The notes beneath the pieces were generated by a model, which worked only from the letters and a program-made list of their open reading frames with translations, was not told where the DNA came from and did not search any database. Below are positions 43,165 through 52,210 of a stretch of DNA of 64,000 nt, piece after piece; the stretch's first letter is position 1, and the number at the start of each line of letters is the position of its first letter. Position numbers and translations under genes: made by a program. The DNA comes from an uncultured Bacteroidota bacterium (GTDB lineage: Bacteria > Bacteroidota > Bacteroidia > JABEUT01), in NCBI GenBank assembly GCA_903916255.1, contig CAIWVW010000034.1:1-64000 (forward strand), given 5' to 3'.

Positions 43165-43824
43165 ATGAAAAAAGTGAAAAATGGCATCGGTATTATTGCG
43201 GTACTGGTTTTTGTATTCTCCCATGCCTCCCTTGCCCAGGAAATGCTGAAGCCTGATAGCAATGGCATTAAATTACGGAATTTTTATTTGGGCTTAAATG
43301 TGGAAAAGCTCTGGATTGGCGGCCACCATGTGAACTGGGAAACCGGCGAGCCGGATGACTCGAATGCGACGCACGATGTAAAAACGCATTGCAGTGCATT
43401 TACTGCTGCTGCTTGTGAAAGAATGAATATTTATATCCTTCGCCCACCACAGCACAAACAGGGGCTGTTGGCAAACGCCCAATACGATTGGCTGAAAACC
43501 GATGAAGCATATAAAGCCGGCTGGAGGCCAATTTCAGGCAACGATGAATTTGCTGTGTATAACAGTGCGCAAGAGTATGCAGATAAAGGATATGTAGTAG
43601 CCGCAGTGTTTCAAAATCCCGATAAGCATAAACCCGGACATGCAGCATTAATTATGCCCGACGAAAGGACGATAGGGAAAATTAAAGAAGAAGGGCCGGA
43701 GGTAATCCAGGCGGGGCAGCATAATTATGCCGGGGCATCGCTTATTGTGGGTTTTAAAAACCACATTACCAAGTGGCCGGAAACGGGGATTGAGTTTTAT
43801 TATAATGTAAACAGGAAGTTTTAG
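43165..43824 (+). CDS. Secreted protein with possible Cys-His amidase/peptidase site
   Basis: Exported protein of 219 residues. The start at 43165 gives the signal peptide MKKVKNGIGIIAVLVFVFSHASLAQ; the 70 codons possible before it only translate the polypyrimidine tract into Phe/Leu/Ser runs. The mature part has a Cys in THCSAFTAAACERM (~residue 77), a His in KPGHAALIMPDE (~158) and HNYAGAS further on (~178). This order of Cys then His resembles CHAP or NlpC/P60 peptidoglycan amidases, but the match is by eye only. A wall-acting role would fit export. It has an unusual upstream region with two dyads and a T/C tract. Confidence 0.6.
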   Translation: MKKVKNGIGIIAVLVFVFSHASLAQEMLKPDSNGIKLRNFYLGLNVEKLWIGGHHVNWETGEPDDSNATHDVKTHCSAFTAAACERMNIYILRPPQHKQGLLANAQYDWLKTDEAYKAGWRPISGNDEFAVYNSAQEYADKGYVVAAVFQNPDKHKPGHAALIMPDERTIGKIKEEGPEVIQAGQHNYAGASLIVGFKNHITKWPETGIEFYYNVNRKF

Positions 43825-43860
43825 TATCCCTTTATTAGTCTATCACGGAAACACCTAACG

Positions 43861-43924
43861 TCACTGCGAGGAACTAAATAGTCTCAATATTAAAGAGATT
43901 GCTTCGTTCCTCGCAATGACGATG
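43861..43924. repeat. Dispersed imperfect palindrome (CATTGCGAGG family)
   Basis: A 64-bp element with a CACTGCGAGGAACTAA left arm and an exact-family right arm (GAGATTGCTTCGTTCC and TCGCAATGAC). It lies between two convergent genes and could serve both as a terminator. This is the best copy of the family, whose other members are at 5024, 14027 and 55195. Confidence 0.75.
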
Positions 43925-43954
43925 TAATGCTCTGTAATTCTCCTAAGTAAATTT

Positions 43955-45385
43955 TTAATCTGTGTAATCTGTGGCAACTTTTTTCACCAACAGCGCAATA
44001 TTCTCCACATGCGAAGTATGCGGAAACATATCGAAGGGTTGGATTTTAGTAACTGTATATTTTTCTTTCATCAGGGCAATATCCCTCGCTTGGGTAGATG
44101 GGTTACAGCTTACATACACAATTTTTTCAGGGGCCATTTTCAACAAGGCTGCCACCACATCCGGGTGCATTCCGATTCGTGGAGGGTCGGTAATTACCAC
44201 CTTAGGCAAGCCGTGGTGGCGGAAGAATTCCTCGGTCAGCATTTTCTGCATATCGCCTGCAAAGAACTCTACATTTTTTATGTTGTTTAATTCCGCATTC
44301 ATTTTGGCATCAATAACAGCCTGTTCCACATATTCAATCCCCACAACCGACTTGGCTTCCGATGCTATAAAAGATGCTATTGTTCCGCAACCGGTATATA
44401 AGTCATAAACTATTTCATCTCCTTTCAAGGCGGCATATTCGCTCACTTTTTGATACAGTGCATTTGCTTGTGGGGTATTGGTCTGGAAGAAGGATTGGGG
44501 CGAAATGCGGAACTTTAAAACATCCCCGTTAGCCCTTACCAATTGTTCCGTAATATATTCTTTGCCTGAAAAAGTGACCGCGGCCAAATCACTGAAAGTA
44601 TCGTTTTTCTTAGGGTTGATAATGTATTGCAGGGAGGAGATTTGCCGGAATTTCTCTTTAATATGGTTCATTAATTTATCCCGCATTGCAACTTCATCTC
44701 TGAAAAACACCACTACTACCATCAATTCCCCGGTGGTAGTGTTGCGCACCATGATATTCCGCAAAAGGCCTTCTTGGGCATTTAAATCAAAGTAGGGCAT
44801 GTTTTCTTTTACAGTAAATTCCTTTACTTCATTCCGGATAGAATTGGATGGCTCCGGTTGCAGGTGGCATTCCTGAATATCCAATACTTTATCAAAAAAT
44901 CCGGGTATGTGAAAGCCTAATCCCGGCTGGTTGAAATTGGCTGTATCGCCCATTTCAGCATTAGTGAGCCATTTTTTTGCCGAGAATGTGTATTCCAGTT
45001 TATTGCGGTAATGAAATATGTTTTCAGAACGGATAATCGGGAATTTTTCCCCTATTGCTATGTGTCCGATACGCTCCAGCGCGTCTTCCACATGCTTTTG
45101 TTTGAAGGCAATTTGCTTTTCATAATCAAGGTTCTGCCAACTGCATCCGCCGCAGGTTCCAAAGTGCTTGCATGCAGGCTGGACCCGCAAAGGTGAAAGC
45201 GTTTTAATTTGAATTACTTTGCCCAGCGCGTATTTTTTCTTCTTTTTTACTATTTTAATATCTGCTATGTCTCCGGGCACTAATCCTTTGGCAAAAATTA
45301 TCCTGTCATTGTGGCGAAGCACAGCATTCCCGTCTTCTCCGGTATCTATCGCTTCTGCGTTTTCTACTATTTCGTGTTGTGGCAT
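43955..45385 (-). CDS. rlmD: 23S rRNA (uracil-C5)-methyltransferase RlmD
   Basis: RNA methyltransferase of 476 residues that makes m5U at position 1939 (E. coli numbering) of 23S rRNA. The N-terminal TRAM domain (~1-62) is followed by the Fe-S cluster cysteines in [13 protein letters not shown] (~72-84), the SAM site [14 protein letters not shown] (~314-327), the TDPPR segment (~397-401) and the catalytic Cys in [13 protein letters not shown] (~418-430). Length agrees with RlmD/RumA. The RlmC and TrmA paralogues are excluded less firmly. It is divergent from the aminotransferase gene with a 66-bp gap. Confidence 0.9.
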   Translation of the reverse strand: MPQHEIVENAEAIDTGEDGNAVLRHNDRIIFAKGLVPGDIADIKIVKKKKKYALGKVIQIKTLSPLRVQPACKHFGTCGGCSWQNLDYEKQIAFKQKHVEDALERIGHIAIGEKFPIIRSENIFHYRNKLEYTFSAKKWLTNAEMGDTANFNQPGLGFHIPGFFDKVLDIQECHLQPEPSNSIRNEVKEFTVKENMPYFDLNAQEGLLRNIMVRNTTTGELMVVVVFFRDEVAMRDKLMNHIKEKFRQISSLQYIINPKKNDTFSDLAAVTFSGKEYITEQLVRANGDVLKFRISPQSFFQTNTPQANALYQKVSEYAALKGDEIVYDLYTGCGTIASFIASEAKSVVGIEYVEQAVIDAKMNAELNNIKNVEFFAGDMQKMLTEEFFRHHGLPKVVITDPPRIGMHPDVVAALLKMAPEKIVYVSCNPSTQARDIALMKEKYTVTKIQPFDMFPHTSHVENIALLVKKVATDYTD

Positions 45386-45425
45386 TGTATGATTAAAATC
45401 AGTGTCAAAGATGCGCCTTTATTCT

Positions 45426-45433
45426 TAACTTTG
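45426..45433 (+). promoter_or_regulatory. -7 promoter box of rocD
   Basis: TAACTTTG followed by C matches TAnnTTTG(C), 18 bp before the ATG at 45452. Confidence 0.6.
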
Positions 45434-45451
45434 CGTAGATTAAATTTTAAA

Positions 45452-46690
45452 ATGGTAACATTAGCAGTTAAAAAGAATAGGGCGGGAAGGCTAATTGAAT
45501 TGGAGCAGCAATATGGCGCCCACAATTATCACCCATTGCCTGTAGTGCTTGAAAGGGGCGAAGGGGTGTATGTTTGGGATGTGGAGGGTAAACAATATTT
45601 TGATTTCCTTTCTGCATATTCAGCCGTTAACCAGGGGCATTGCCATCCTAAAATTGTAGATGCTTTAATTGAACAGGCTAAAAAGCTGACACTGACTTCA
45701 AGGGCTTTTTATAATGATTCGCTTGGAGAATATGAAGAATTTATAGCTACATATTTTGGGTACGATAAGGTATTGCCCATGAACACAGGCGCAGAGGCTG
45801 TAGAGACTGCTTTTAAGCTTTGCCGTAAATGGGCCTATTTGGTAAAGAAGATTCCTGATAATAAAGCTAAAATCATAGCCTGCGAAGGGAATTTTCATGG
45901 ACGTACTACTACAATTGTTTCTATGAGCAGCGACCCTGACTCCTATAAGGGGTATGGCCCATATACTCCCGGAATAGAATTAATTCCCTATAATAATATA
46001 GAAGCTCTGCGCAAAGCGCTGGAAGACCCGAATGTGGCAGGATTCCTTGTTGAGCCCATACAAGGTGAAGCAGGTGTGGTGGTTCCTGATGAAGGTTATT
46101 TAAAGGCTGCATCAGAACTCTGCAAAGAGAAAAATGTACTCTTTATTGCTGACGAGGTGCAGACAGGCATAAGTAGGACAGGAAGGCTTTTGGCGTGCAA
46201 TCATGAGAATGTTAGGCCCGATATATTAATATTGGGTAAAGCCCTTTCAGGAGGAGTTTATCCTATTTCTGCCGTATTAGCCGATGACAAAATAATGCTT
46301 TGCATAAAGCCCGGTGAACATGGTTCCACCTTTGGTGGAAACCCGATTGCAGCACGTGTTGCAATTGCTGCCTTGGAGGTTGTACACGATGAAAAGCTGT
46401 CGGAAAATGCAGCCACCATGGGCGAGATATTCCGGGAAGAATTGCACAAAATAAAATCAGAAAGGATAGAAGTTATAAGGGGCAAAGGCCTTTTGAATGC
46501 TATTGTAATAAAACCGATAAACGGTATTACCGCATGGGATGTTTGCATGGCATTAAAAGAAAACGGGCTGCTTGCCAAACCTACCCACGACCATATTATC
46601 CGTTTTGCACCACCATTGGTAATTACCAAAGACCAGATATTGGAAGCGGCTGATATTATCAAGCGGGCAATTGAGGGGTTGGATAAATAG
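45452..46690 (+). CDS. rocD: Ornithine aminotransferase
   Basis: PLP-dependent class III aminotransferase of 412 residues that converts ornithine and 2-oxoglutarate to glutamate semialdehyde and glutamate. I place the start at 45452 (MVTLAVKKN) because an earlier start would lie inside the divergent RlmD gene and upstream of the -7 box. Motifs are the N-terminal [21 protein letters not shown], the cofactor site [17 protein letters not shown] (~112-128), [14 protein letters not shown] (~231-244) and the PLP-Lys in [14 protein letters not shown] (~260-273). It fits the arginase and other arginine genes further downstream. Confidence 0.92.
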   Translation: MVTLAVKKNRAGRLIELEQQYGAHNYHPLPVVLERGEGVYVWDVEGKQYFDFLSAYSAVNQGHCHPKIVDALIEQAKKLTLTSRAFYNDSLGEYEEFIATYFGYDKVLPMNTGAEAVETAFKLCRKWAYLVKKIPDNKAKIIACEGNFHGRTTTIVSMSSDPDSYKGYGPYTPGIELIPYNNIEALRKALEDPNVAGFLVEPIQGEAGVVVPDEGYLKAASELCKEKNVLFIADEVQTGISRTGRLLACNHENVRPDILILGKALSGGVYPISAVLADDKIMLCIKPGEHGSTFGGNPIAARVAIAALEVVHDEKLSENAATMGEIFREELHKIKSERIEVIRGKGLLNAIVIKPINGITAWDVCMALKENGLLAKPTHDHIIRFAPPLVITKDQILEAADIIKRAIEGLDK

Positions 46691-46697
46691 GCAGTGT

Positions 46698-47015
46698 TTA
46701 TTTCTGCTTCTTGACTTCTTTAGTCAGTTCTTTTGGTTCTTGCCTCGAATCAAAAATGGTATCAATTACAATCACATTTTCTATAATGCGGTAAATGGCT
46801 TTGTAATTCCCTATAATTAATTTTCTATATCCACGTTTAAGATGAACAAGGGCTGCTTCTTCATTACCCAATTCGGGATTTTTCTTTAGTTTGCGTATTC
46901 CATCAATAATATCGTCCTTTATAGACTGTGCAACTTTTAAAGATGCTTCATGCTTGTAATAAATGTAAGTGTCTTTCAGGCGAGCCTTGGCAATTTCTGT
47001 AAAAACAATTTTCAT
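46698..47015 (-). CDS. RelE/ParE family toxin
   Basis: Toxin of 105 residues of the RelE/ParE type. The N-terminal FTEIAKARLKDTYIYY (~6-21) and the central GYRKLIIGNYKAIYRI (~64-79) show the expected beta-hairpin with basic and aromatic residues. Whether it cleaves mRNA at the ribosome or targets gyrase cannot be told from sequence. The antitoxin gene precedes it in the same operon with a 9-bp gap, the usual order. It is convergent with rocD with only a 7-bp gap. Confidence 0.85.
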   Translation of the reverse strand: MKIVFTEIAKARLKDTYIYYKHEASLKVAQSIKDDIIDGIRKLKKNPELGNEEAALVHLKRGYRKLIIGNYKAIYRIIENVIVIDTIFDSRQEPKELTKEVKKQK

Positions 47016-47024
47016 AAAGATAAC

Positions 47025-47252
47025 CTACCAGTTGCCGGATTCCTCTTCAAGTTCTTCAATGGTGATAACTTTACCGCCTTTACGCGCCTTTTCAGAAAGT
47101 TCGAGGTCAGATAATAACTCATCTATTGTAATCCGCTTAGTCGGATTATGCGCTAATTTTTCACGGAAATTATACATCTTATTAATAACTGTTTCATCTT
47201 GCAACGAAACCAACCATTCAATAAGGCTTAGTTTTTTAGCTTGGATATTCAT
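47025..47252 (-). CDS. Antitoxin of a RelE/ParE-type module
   Basis: Small acidic protein of 75 residues that precedes the toxin gene. The N-terminus IQAKKLSLIEWLVSLQDETVINKM (~3-26) and the acidic C-terminus ITIEELEEESGNW (~63-75) match the widespread antitoxin partner of RelE/ParE-like toxins in this phylum. It has its own -7 box 5 bp upstream. Binding to the toxin and autorepression are expected from the family but not shown. Confidence 0.82.
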   Translation of the reverse strand: MNIQAKKLSLIEWLVSLQDETVINKMYNFREKLAHNPTKRITIDELLSDLELSEKARKGGKVITIEELEEESGNW

Positions 47253-47256
47253 ACCA

Positions 47257-47264
47257 CAAATATA
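47257..47264 (-). promoter_or_regulatory. Possible -7 promoter box of the toxin-antitoxin operon
   Basis: Minus-strand TATATTTG matches TAnnTTTG but is only 4 bp from the antitoxin ATG, so the transcript would be almost leaderless. Confidence 0.4.
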
Positions 47265-47290
47265 GGAAATTTTTAATCTTTATCCTTTAC

Positions 47291-48691
47291 TTAATACCCC
47301 AGCACCTTCAACATGCTCTTATAGCTTTGTTCTTTGGCAAAGAGTTTGGTGGTAATTTCCCCGTCTTCGGTTTTGTTTATGATAACATGTTTTGGGGCAG
47401 GTATCAAACAATGCTGTATTCCGCCATATCCTCCCAATGATTCCTGGTAAGCACCCGTGTGGAAGAAACCTACATATTGGGGTTCATCTTCCTTGTAATT
47501 AAATTTGGGAAGATACACTTCGTTTGTATGTAATTCCGAATTGTAGTAATCGAGGCTGTCGCAGGTAAGTCCGCCGAGGTTTACCTTCTGGTATTCGTGG
47601 TCCCAGTGGTTGATGCCAAGCATTATAAAGCGCTGGTTAATCCCCCAGGTATCGGGCAAGGTAGTGATGAATGAACTATCAATCATATACCAAAGCTCGC
47701 GGTCATTCTGCCATTTTTTATCCAAAACGGAGTAGAGGGCAGCACCACTTTCTCCTACAGTGAATGAGCCAAACTCTGTATAAATATTGGGTTCAGGAAT
47801 ATCGTTCTGGTCGCAGTAATTCTTAATCTGCAAAATGATTTCTTCGATTAAGTATTCGTAATCAAATTCAAATCCCAGTGAATTGCGTATGGGCAACCCT
47901 CCACCAATGTTTAATGAATCAAGGGTCGGGCAAATCTTCTTTAACTGGTGATAAACTTTAAGGCACTTGGCTAATTCCGTCCAGTAATAAATAGCATCCC
48001 TTATACCTGTATTAATAAAAAAGTGCAGCATCTTTAACTGAACTTTCGGGTTTTTCTGTAACTCTTCTTTGTAAAAATCCACTATATCCCTATACCGTAT
48101 TCCAAGGCGGGAGGTATAAAAGGCAAATGTGGGTTCTTCCTCGGCTGCTATACGTATACCAATGTTAAATTTCTTTTTCGCATGGCGGTTATAGTATTCC
48201 AGTTCCTCTTTATTATCAAGAATCGGAATCAGGTTGGTGAATCCATTATTAATGAGTTCGCAGATGTATTGTTTATATACCGGCCGCTTGAAACCATTAC
48301 ATATTATTGTGGTCTCTTTGGTAATCTTTCCTTCTTTGTAAAGGTCTTTAACAATAGGGATGTCGAAGGCGGACGAGGTTTCAATATGAACATCCTCATT
48401 GGAGAGGACTTCATCCAATACAAAAGAAAAGTGGGAGCTTTTAGTGCAGTAACAGTATCTATACTTACCTTTGTAGTCGGCTTTTGCCATTGCTACATTA
48501 AAAAGCTTTTTGGCTTTTTGGATTTGGGAACTGATTTTTGGGAGATATGTAAGTTTGAGAGGTGTTTTATATTGCTTGATAATGGACATGAGATTGATAT
48601 CATGAAAATAGAGTTCGTTGTCTTCTACGCGGAATCCTTCTTGCGGAAAATTGAAGGTTTGCTGTATGAGGTCCATGTACGTGTTTTCCAT
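47291..48691 (-). CDS. speA: Arginine decarboxylase (short, fold-type III PLP enzyme)
   Basis: Decarboxylase of 466 residues that would convert arginine to agmatine in polyamine synthesis. The N-terminal DLIQQTFNFPQEGFRVEDNEL and YRYCYCTKSSHFSFVLDEVL (~77-96, with the PLP-binding Lys in TKSSHF) and CDSLDYYNSE near residue 387 are characteristic of the alanine-racemase-fold arginine decarboxylases. It is much shorter than the ~630-residue enterobacterial SpeA, which has extra domains. The family is common in this phylum. Its substrate is assigned by family only. It is divergent from the arginase gene (167-bp gap). Confidence 0.82.
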   Translation of the reverse strand: MENTYMDLIQQTFNFPQEGFRVEDNELYFHDINLMSIIKQYKTPLKLTYLPKISSQIQKAKKLFNVAMAKADYKGKYRYCYCTKSSHFSFVLDEVLSNEDVHIETSSAFDIPIVKDLYKEGKITKETTIICNGFKRPVYKQYICELINNGFTNLIPILDNKEELEYYNRHAKKKFNIGIRIAAEEEPTFAFYTSRLGIRYRDIVDFYKEELQKNPKVQLKMLHFFINTGIRDAIYYWTELAKCLKVYHQLKKICPTLDSLNIGGGLPIRNSLGFEFDYEYLIEEIILQIKNYCDQNDIPEPNIYTEFGSFTVGESGAALYSVLDKKWQNDRELWYMIDSSFITTLPDTWGINQRFIMLGINHWDHEYQKVNLGGLTCDSLDYYNSELHTNEVYLPKFNYKEDEPQYVGFFHTGAYQESLGGYGGIQHCLIPAPKHVIINKTEDGEITTKLFAKEQSYKSMLKVLGY

Positions 48692-48720
48692 TTCAGGCGT
48701 ATTAAATTATTTTGAGGATG

Positions 48721-48728
48721 CAAATGTA
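48721..48728 (-). promoter_or_regulatory. -7 promoter box of the arginine decarboxylase gene
   Basis: Minus-strand TACATTTG followed by C matches TAnnTTTG(C), 29 bp before the ATG at 48691. Confidence 0.55.
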
Positions 48729-48807
48729 AGTAAACTACTTTGAAAAGAAAACGGTAAAGTAACTCACTTACATTAGCAGGCGAAAAATTAATATTGAGGA
48801 ATAAATA

Positions 48808-48852
48808 GCAATGAATGACCATTGACCACTAACCACTGATAACTGACCACTG
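48808..48852 (+). repeat. Short degenerate TGACCACTGA-type repeats
   Basis: Four or so tandem degenerate copies of TGACCACTGA/TAACCACTGA just before the arginase start codon. They look like low-complexity intergenic sequence and have no clear function. Confidence 0.5.
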
Positions 48853-48858
48853 AAATAT

Positions 48859-49812
48859 ATGAAACAGATAAAGTTAATAGAAGTAAAGTCGGAGATAGGG
48901 GCAGGCACACGGGGGGCAAGCATGGGTATTGATGCCTTGAAAATAGCTGCGCTCGATTTCGGGAGTTATTTCTTTAAGCGGAATAAGTCTGTTAAAGTAC
49001 CGGTGGAGAACCGCCTTTTACTGGAGCCTATTAAAAATGAATATGCCAAAAGGATTGTAGGGGTATATATGGTAGTAGATAAGCTATCGAAGGAAGTACA
49101 AAAGGCCGTGGAGGCGCCTAATACATTCCCTATAATCCTTTTGGGAGACCATAGCTCCTCTATGGGGACAGTTGCCGGAATTAAAATGGCGCACCCTGAT
49201 AAAAGGCTTGGTGTGATTTGGATTGATGCCCACGCCGATATTCATTCGCCTTATACAACCCCCTCCGGTAATATGCACGGAATGCCGATTGCAGCTATGC
49301 TGGATGAAGACAATATGGAGAACCGTGTTAACAATCCGGATGAGGAAACCATACAATATTGGGAAAAACTGAAATCGTTGGGCGGGATTAAACCCAAGAT
49401 ACTGCCAAGCGATTTGATATATGTTAGTATGCGCGATACAGAGGTACAGGAAAACGCCATTATGAAAAAGCTTAATATCCGGAATTACCCTGTTTCAGAA
49501 ATGCGGTCTAAAGGCGTGGAGCGTGCAGCTGTGGAAGTATTGAATTACCTTGATAAATGCGATATCATCCATATCTCATTCGATGTGGATTGCATGGACC
49601 CATCCATATCACGGGGTACAGGAACGCCTACCAAAAACGGAATCACCGAAAGGGAAGCAGGTAACTTTATTTCCCGTTTGCTTTATAGCAAAAAAATAGT
49701 TTCATTTGAAGTTACCGAAATAAACCCAACCCTTGACAGGGAAAACCTGATGGCAGAAAATGCCTTTGAAATATTACAGAAAGCCGCTAACCAAATTACA
49801 CGCGTTATATAA
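48859..49812 (+). CDS. Arginase (ureohydrolase family)
   Basis: Manganese enzyme of 317 residues hydrolysing arginine to ornithine and urea. Metal ligands are seen in LLGDHSSS (His, ~95-102), IDAHADIHSP (Asp-His-Asp, ~118-127) and SFDVDCMDPS (~236-245). PSGNMHGMP (~131-139) is the hallmark of arginases and points away from agmatinase. The ornithine product would feed the RocD encoded 2.2 kb upstream. Divergence from the decarboxylase gene suggests two alternative uses of arginine. An agmatinase role cannot be fully excluded. Confidence 0.85.
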   Translation: MKQIKLIEVKSEIGAGTRGASMGIDALKIAALDFGSYFFKRNKSVKVPVENRLLLEPIKNEYAKRIVGVYMVVDKLSKEVQKAVEAPNTFPIILLGDHSSSMGTVAGIKMAHPDKRLGVIWIDAHADIHSPYTTPSGNMHGMPIAAMLDEDNMENRVNNPDEETIQYWEKLKSLGGIKPKILPSDLIYVSMRDTEVQENAIMKKLNIRNYPVSEMRSKGVERAAVEVLNYLDKCDIIHISFDVDCMDPSISRGTGTPTKNGITEREAGNFISRLLYSKKIVSFEVTEINPTLDRENLMAENAFEILQKAANQITRVI

Positions 49813-49821
49813 TTAAAGGTT

Positions 49822-50412
49822 GTGAATTCAAGGAGGAAAAATATTCGATTAGAGGGTTTTGACTATTCTGCGAAAGGCTCATATTTCATAACTATCTGCA
49901 CAAAGGATAGGGAATGTTATTTTGGAGAAATAAATGGAGGTGAAATGGTATTTACAATAATCGGCGAAAGAGCACAAAATTATTTGACAGAGATTTCAGG
50001 TCATTTTAGAAATGTAAAACTGGAAGATTTTGTTGTGATGCCCAATCATATTCATTGTATATTGAATTTAGAAGATCCCATTGTAGGGACACTACATGTC
50101 GTGTCCCTACAACATGAATCTGATAACCTTGTAGGGACATCATATATGATGTCCCTACCTGATGACAAAAGAAAAAACCAATTTTCCAGGCCGATACCCG
50201 GTTCAGTTTCTGTGATAATCCAGCAGTTCAAATCATCAGTCAAAAGATGGTGCAATCAAAATGGATATCCATATTTCCAATGGCAGTCAAGATTCCATGA
50301 TCATGTCATACGTAATTATGATTCATATCTGGAAATAAAAAGCTACATACAAACCAATGTTAAAAATTGGAGCAAAGATTCTCTATTTAAAACAATATCA
50401 AAAGGCTTATAA
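49822..50412 (+). CDS. RAYT-type (REP-associated) Y1 transposase
   Basis: HUH single-tyrosine nuclease of 196 residues related to REP-associated tyrosine transposases. It starts with GTG, then RRKNIRLEGFDYSAKGSYF. It has the metal-binding MPNHIHCIL (H76 and H78), a RFHDHVIR segment (~158-164) and the likely nucleophile Tyr in YIQTNVKNW (Y175). Residues 88-112 are coded by two palindromes of the GTAGGG family, which makes an internal VGTxxxxSL repeat, without breaking the frame. There are no terminal repeats around it, as expected for RAYT genes. It probably mobilises small palindromic repeats. It lies in the gap between arginase and argS. Confidence 0.88.
   Translation: MNSRRKNIRLEGFDYSAKGSYFITICTKDRECYFGEINGGEMVFTIIGERAQNYLTEISGHFRNVKLEDFVVMPNHIHCILNLEDPIVGTLHVVSLQHESDNLVGTSYMMSLPDDKRKNQFSRPIPGSVSVIIQQFKSSVKRWCNQNGYPYFQWQSRFHDHVIRNYDSYLEIKSYIQTNVKNWSKDSLFKTISKGL
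50083..50110. repeat. GTAGGG palindrome inside the transposase gene, copy 1
   Basis: A 28-bp near-perfect palindrome with arms GTAGGGACAC and GTGTCCCTAC and an ACATGT core. It is part of the coding sequence (residues 88-97). Confidence 0.85.
50131..50158. repeat. GTAGGG palindrome inside the transposase gene, copy 2
   Basis: A perfect 28-bp palindrome with arms GTAGGGACATCATA and TATGATGTCCCTAC. It lies 20 bp after copy 1 and keeps the transposase frame (residues 104-112). Confidence 0.9.
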
Positions 50413-50418
50413 ACGATT

Positions 50419-52206
50419 ATGCAAAGCATCCACCAATTAATTTCCCAATCTTTAAAGAGAGCCGTTGCAACACTTTACGCTGTTCCAGCAGAAAACCTGA
50501 ATGTGTCGCTTCAAGCCACCCGCGAGGAGTTTGAAGGTGATTTTACAATTGTGGTTTTCCCGTTTGTCTCGTATTCCAAAAAGAAACCGGAAGACACTGC
50601 AAAAGAATTGGGAGAGTTCATAAAGAACGATTTGAAAGAGATTGAATCATTCAATGTTATCAAAGGTTTTCTAAATCTTAGTGTGGCAAAATCTTACTGG
50701 ATTGAATTTTTAAAATCCATTTCAGATGATAAAAACTACGGTTTTACTGAACCTCAAAAAGATTCCCCTTCGGTAATGGTGGAGTATTCAGGTCCTAATT
50801 CCAATAAACCTTTGCACTTGGGGCACGTGCGCAATAACCTCATTGGATTTGCGGTTGCGCAAATATTGAGAGCCGCCGGAAACAATGTTATCAAGGTGAA
50901 TATTATTAATGACCGGGGCATACATATTTGTAAGTCCATGTTGTCATGGAAAAAGTGGAGTGGGGGAGAAACCCCGCAATCATCAGGGATGAAGGGGGAT
51001 TTTTTTGTGGGGAAATACTATGTTCTGTTTGACAAGCATAATAAAGAAGAATTGAAGCAGTTGATAGCCTCCGGATTATCGGAAGAAGAAGCTGCAAAGA
51101 AATCTGCCTTGATGGCTGAAGCCGGAGAGATGCTTCGCAAATGGGAGGACGGCGATGAAGAAACCCTTCAATTATGGAAAACTATGAACGGCTGGGTTTA
51201 CGAAGGTTTTAACCAGACCTATAAAGCCATGGGCGTAGATTTTGATAAGATATATTACGAATCGGAAACCTATTTATTAGGAAAGGAAATAGTGGATGAT
51301 GGATTAATTAAAGAAGTATTTTACAGGAGAACCGACCATTCCGTTTGGGTAGATTTAACGCATGACGGGCTTGATGAGAAATTGGTTTTGCGTTCGGATG
51401 GTACTTCGGTTTATATTACACAGGATTTGGGAACTGCTTATCTGCGTTCACAAGATTATAAGTTTGATAAGCTGGTTTACGTAGTTGCCAACGAACAGGA
51501 ATATCACTTTAAAGTTTTGTTTTTAATCCTGAAAAAGCTGGGCTACAAATGGGCGAGCGGTTGTTACCACCTTTCCTATGGGATGGTTGAATTACCTGAA
51601 GGTAAAATGAAATCCCGCGAAGGAACGGTTGTTGATGCCGATGACCTGATGCAGGAAATGGTGGATACCGCAAGGGACATTACCAAAGAACTTGGCAAGA
51701 TTGAAAACTTTGAATCGACGGAAGCGGAAGAGTTATATAAAACCATTGGCATGGGCGCGCTCAAATACTTTATCCTGAAGGTTGACCCAAAGAAAAAGAT
51801 GTTGTTCAATCCCCGGGAGTCGGTTGATTTTGAAGGCAACACAGGACCCTTTATACAATACACGCATGCGCGTATTTGTTCCTTATTAAACAAAGCGAAA
51901 GACCTAAGTTACGTTTCTGCAATTAAGGTAACCGGCATAGCAGATAAAGAGCGAAACCTGATTCGTAAGATTCATGAATTCCCCTCTGTAATTAAAGATT
52001 CTGCGAATACTTACAACCCAGCATTAGTGGCTAATTATACGTATGATTTAGTAAAAGAATATAACGGCTTCTACCACGATTACCAGGTGCTGAAAGAAGA
52101 GAATCCGGATGTAAGGAGTTTCCGTATTGCCCTATCCAAACAAACAGGACAGGTAATAAAAAATGCCTTCTGGCTGCTTGGTATTGATGTACCGGAGCGC
52201 ATGTAA
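50419..52206 (+). CDS. argS: Arginyl-tRNA synthetase
   Basis: Class I aminoacyl-tRNA synthetase of 595 residues that charges tRNA-Arg. The HIGH-type motif is PLHLGHVRNN (~131-140), and the KMSKS equivalent is KMKSREGT (~396-403). The N-terminal additional domain (~1-100), which binds the tRNA D-loop, and the C-terminal anticodon-binding helices (~480-595) are present. Length is typical. It follows the transposase gene after 6 bp, which may mean read-through from an upstream promoter. It ends 4 bp before a 27-bp perfect inverted repeat. Confidence 0.95.
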   Translation: MQSIHQLISQSLKRAVATLYAVPAENLNVSLQATREEFEGDFTIVVFPFVSYSKKKPEDTAKELGEFIKNDLKEIESFNVIKGFLNLSVAKSYWIEFLKSISDDKNYGFTEPQKDSPSVMVEYSGPNSNKPLHLGHVRNNLIGFAVAQILRAAGNNVIKVNIINDRGIHICKSMLSWKKWSGGETPQSSGMKGDFFVGKYYVLFDKHNKEELKQLIASGLSEEEAAKKSALMAEAGEMLRKWEDGDEETLQLWKTMNGWVYEGFNQTYKAMGVDFDKIYYESETYLLGKEIVDDGLIKEVFYRRTDHSVWVDLTHDGLDEKLVLRSDGTSVYITQDLGTAYLRSQDYKFDKLVYVVANEQEYHFKVLFLILKKLGYKWASGCYHLSYGMVELPEGKMKSREGTVVDADDLMQEMVDTARDITKELGKIENFESTEAEELYKTIGMGALKYFILKVDPKKKMLFNPRESVDFEGNTGPFIQYTHARICSLLNKAKDLSYVSAIKVTGIADKERNLIRKIHEFPSVIKDSANTYNPALVANYTYDLVKEYNGFYHDYQVLKEENPDVRSFRIALSKQTGQVIKNAFWLLGIDVPERM

Positions 52207-52210
52207 TTGA

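Noticed and set aside
46698-47252. The toxin-antitoxin pair as part of a new defence system.
   Set aside because: It is an ordinary RelE/ParE-type module with no additional effector or sensor gene beside it.
47291-49812. Decarboxylase and ureohydrolase as a complete arginine-to-putrescine route.
   Set aside because: The ureohydrolase has the PSGNxHGMP hallmark of arginases rather than agmatinases, so agmatine is probably not its substrate.
49822-50412. A complete IS200/IS605 insertion sequence.
   Set aside because: No accessory tnpB and no end hairpins flank the gene; single-copy RAYT-type domestication fits better.
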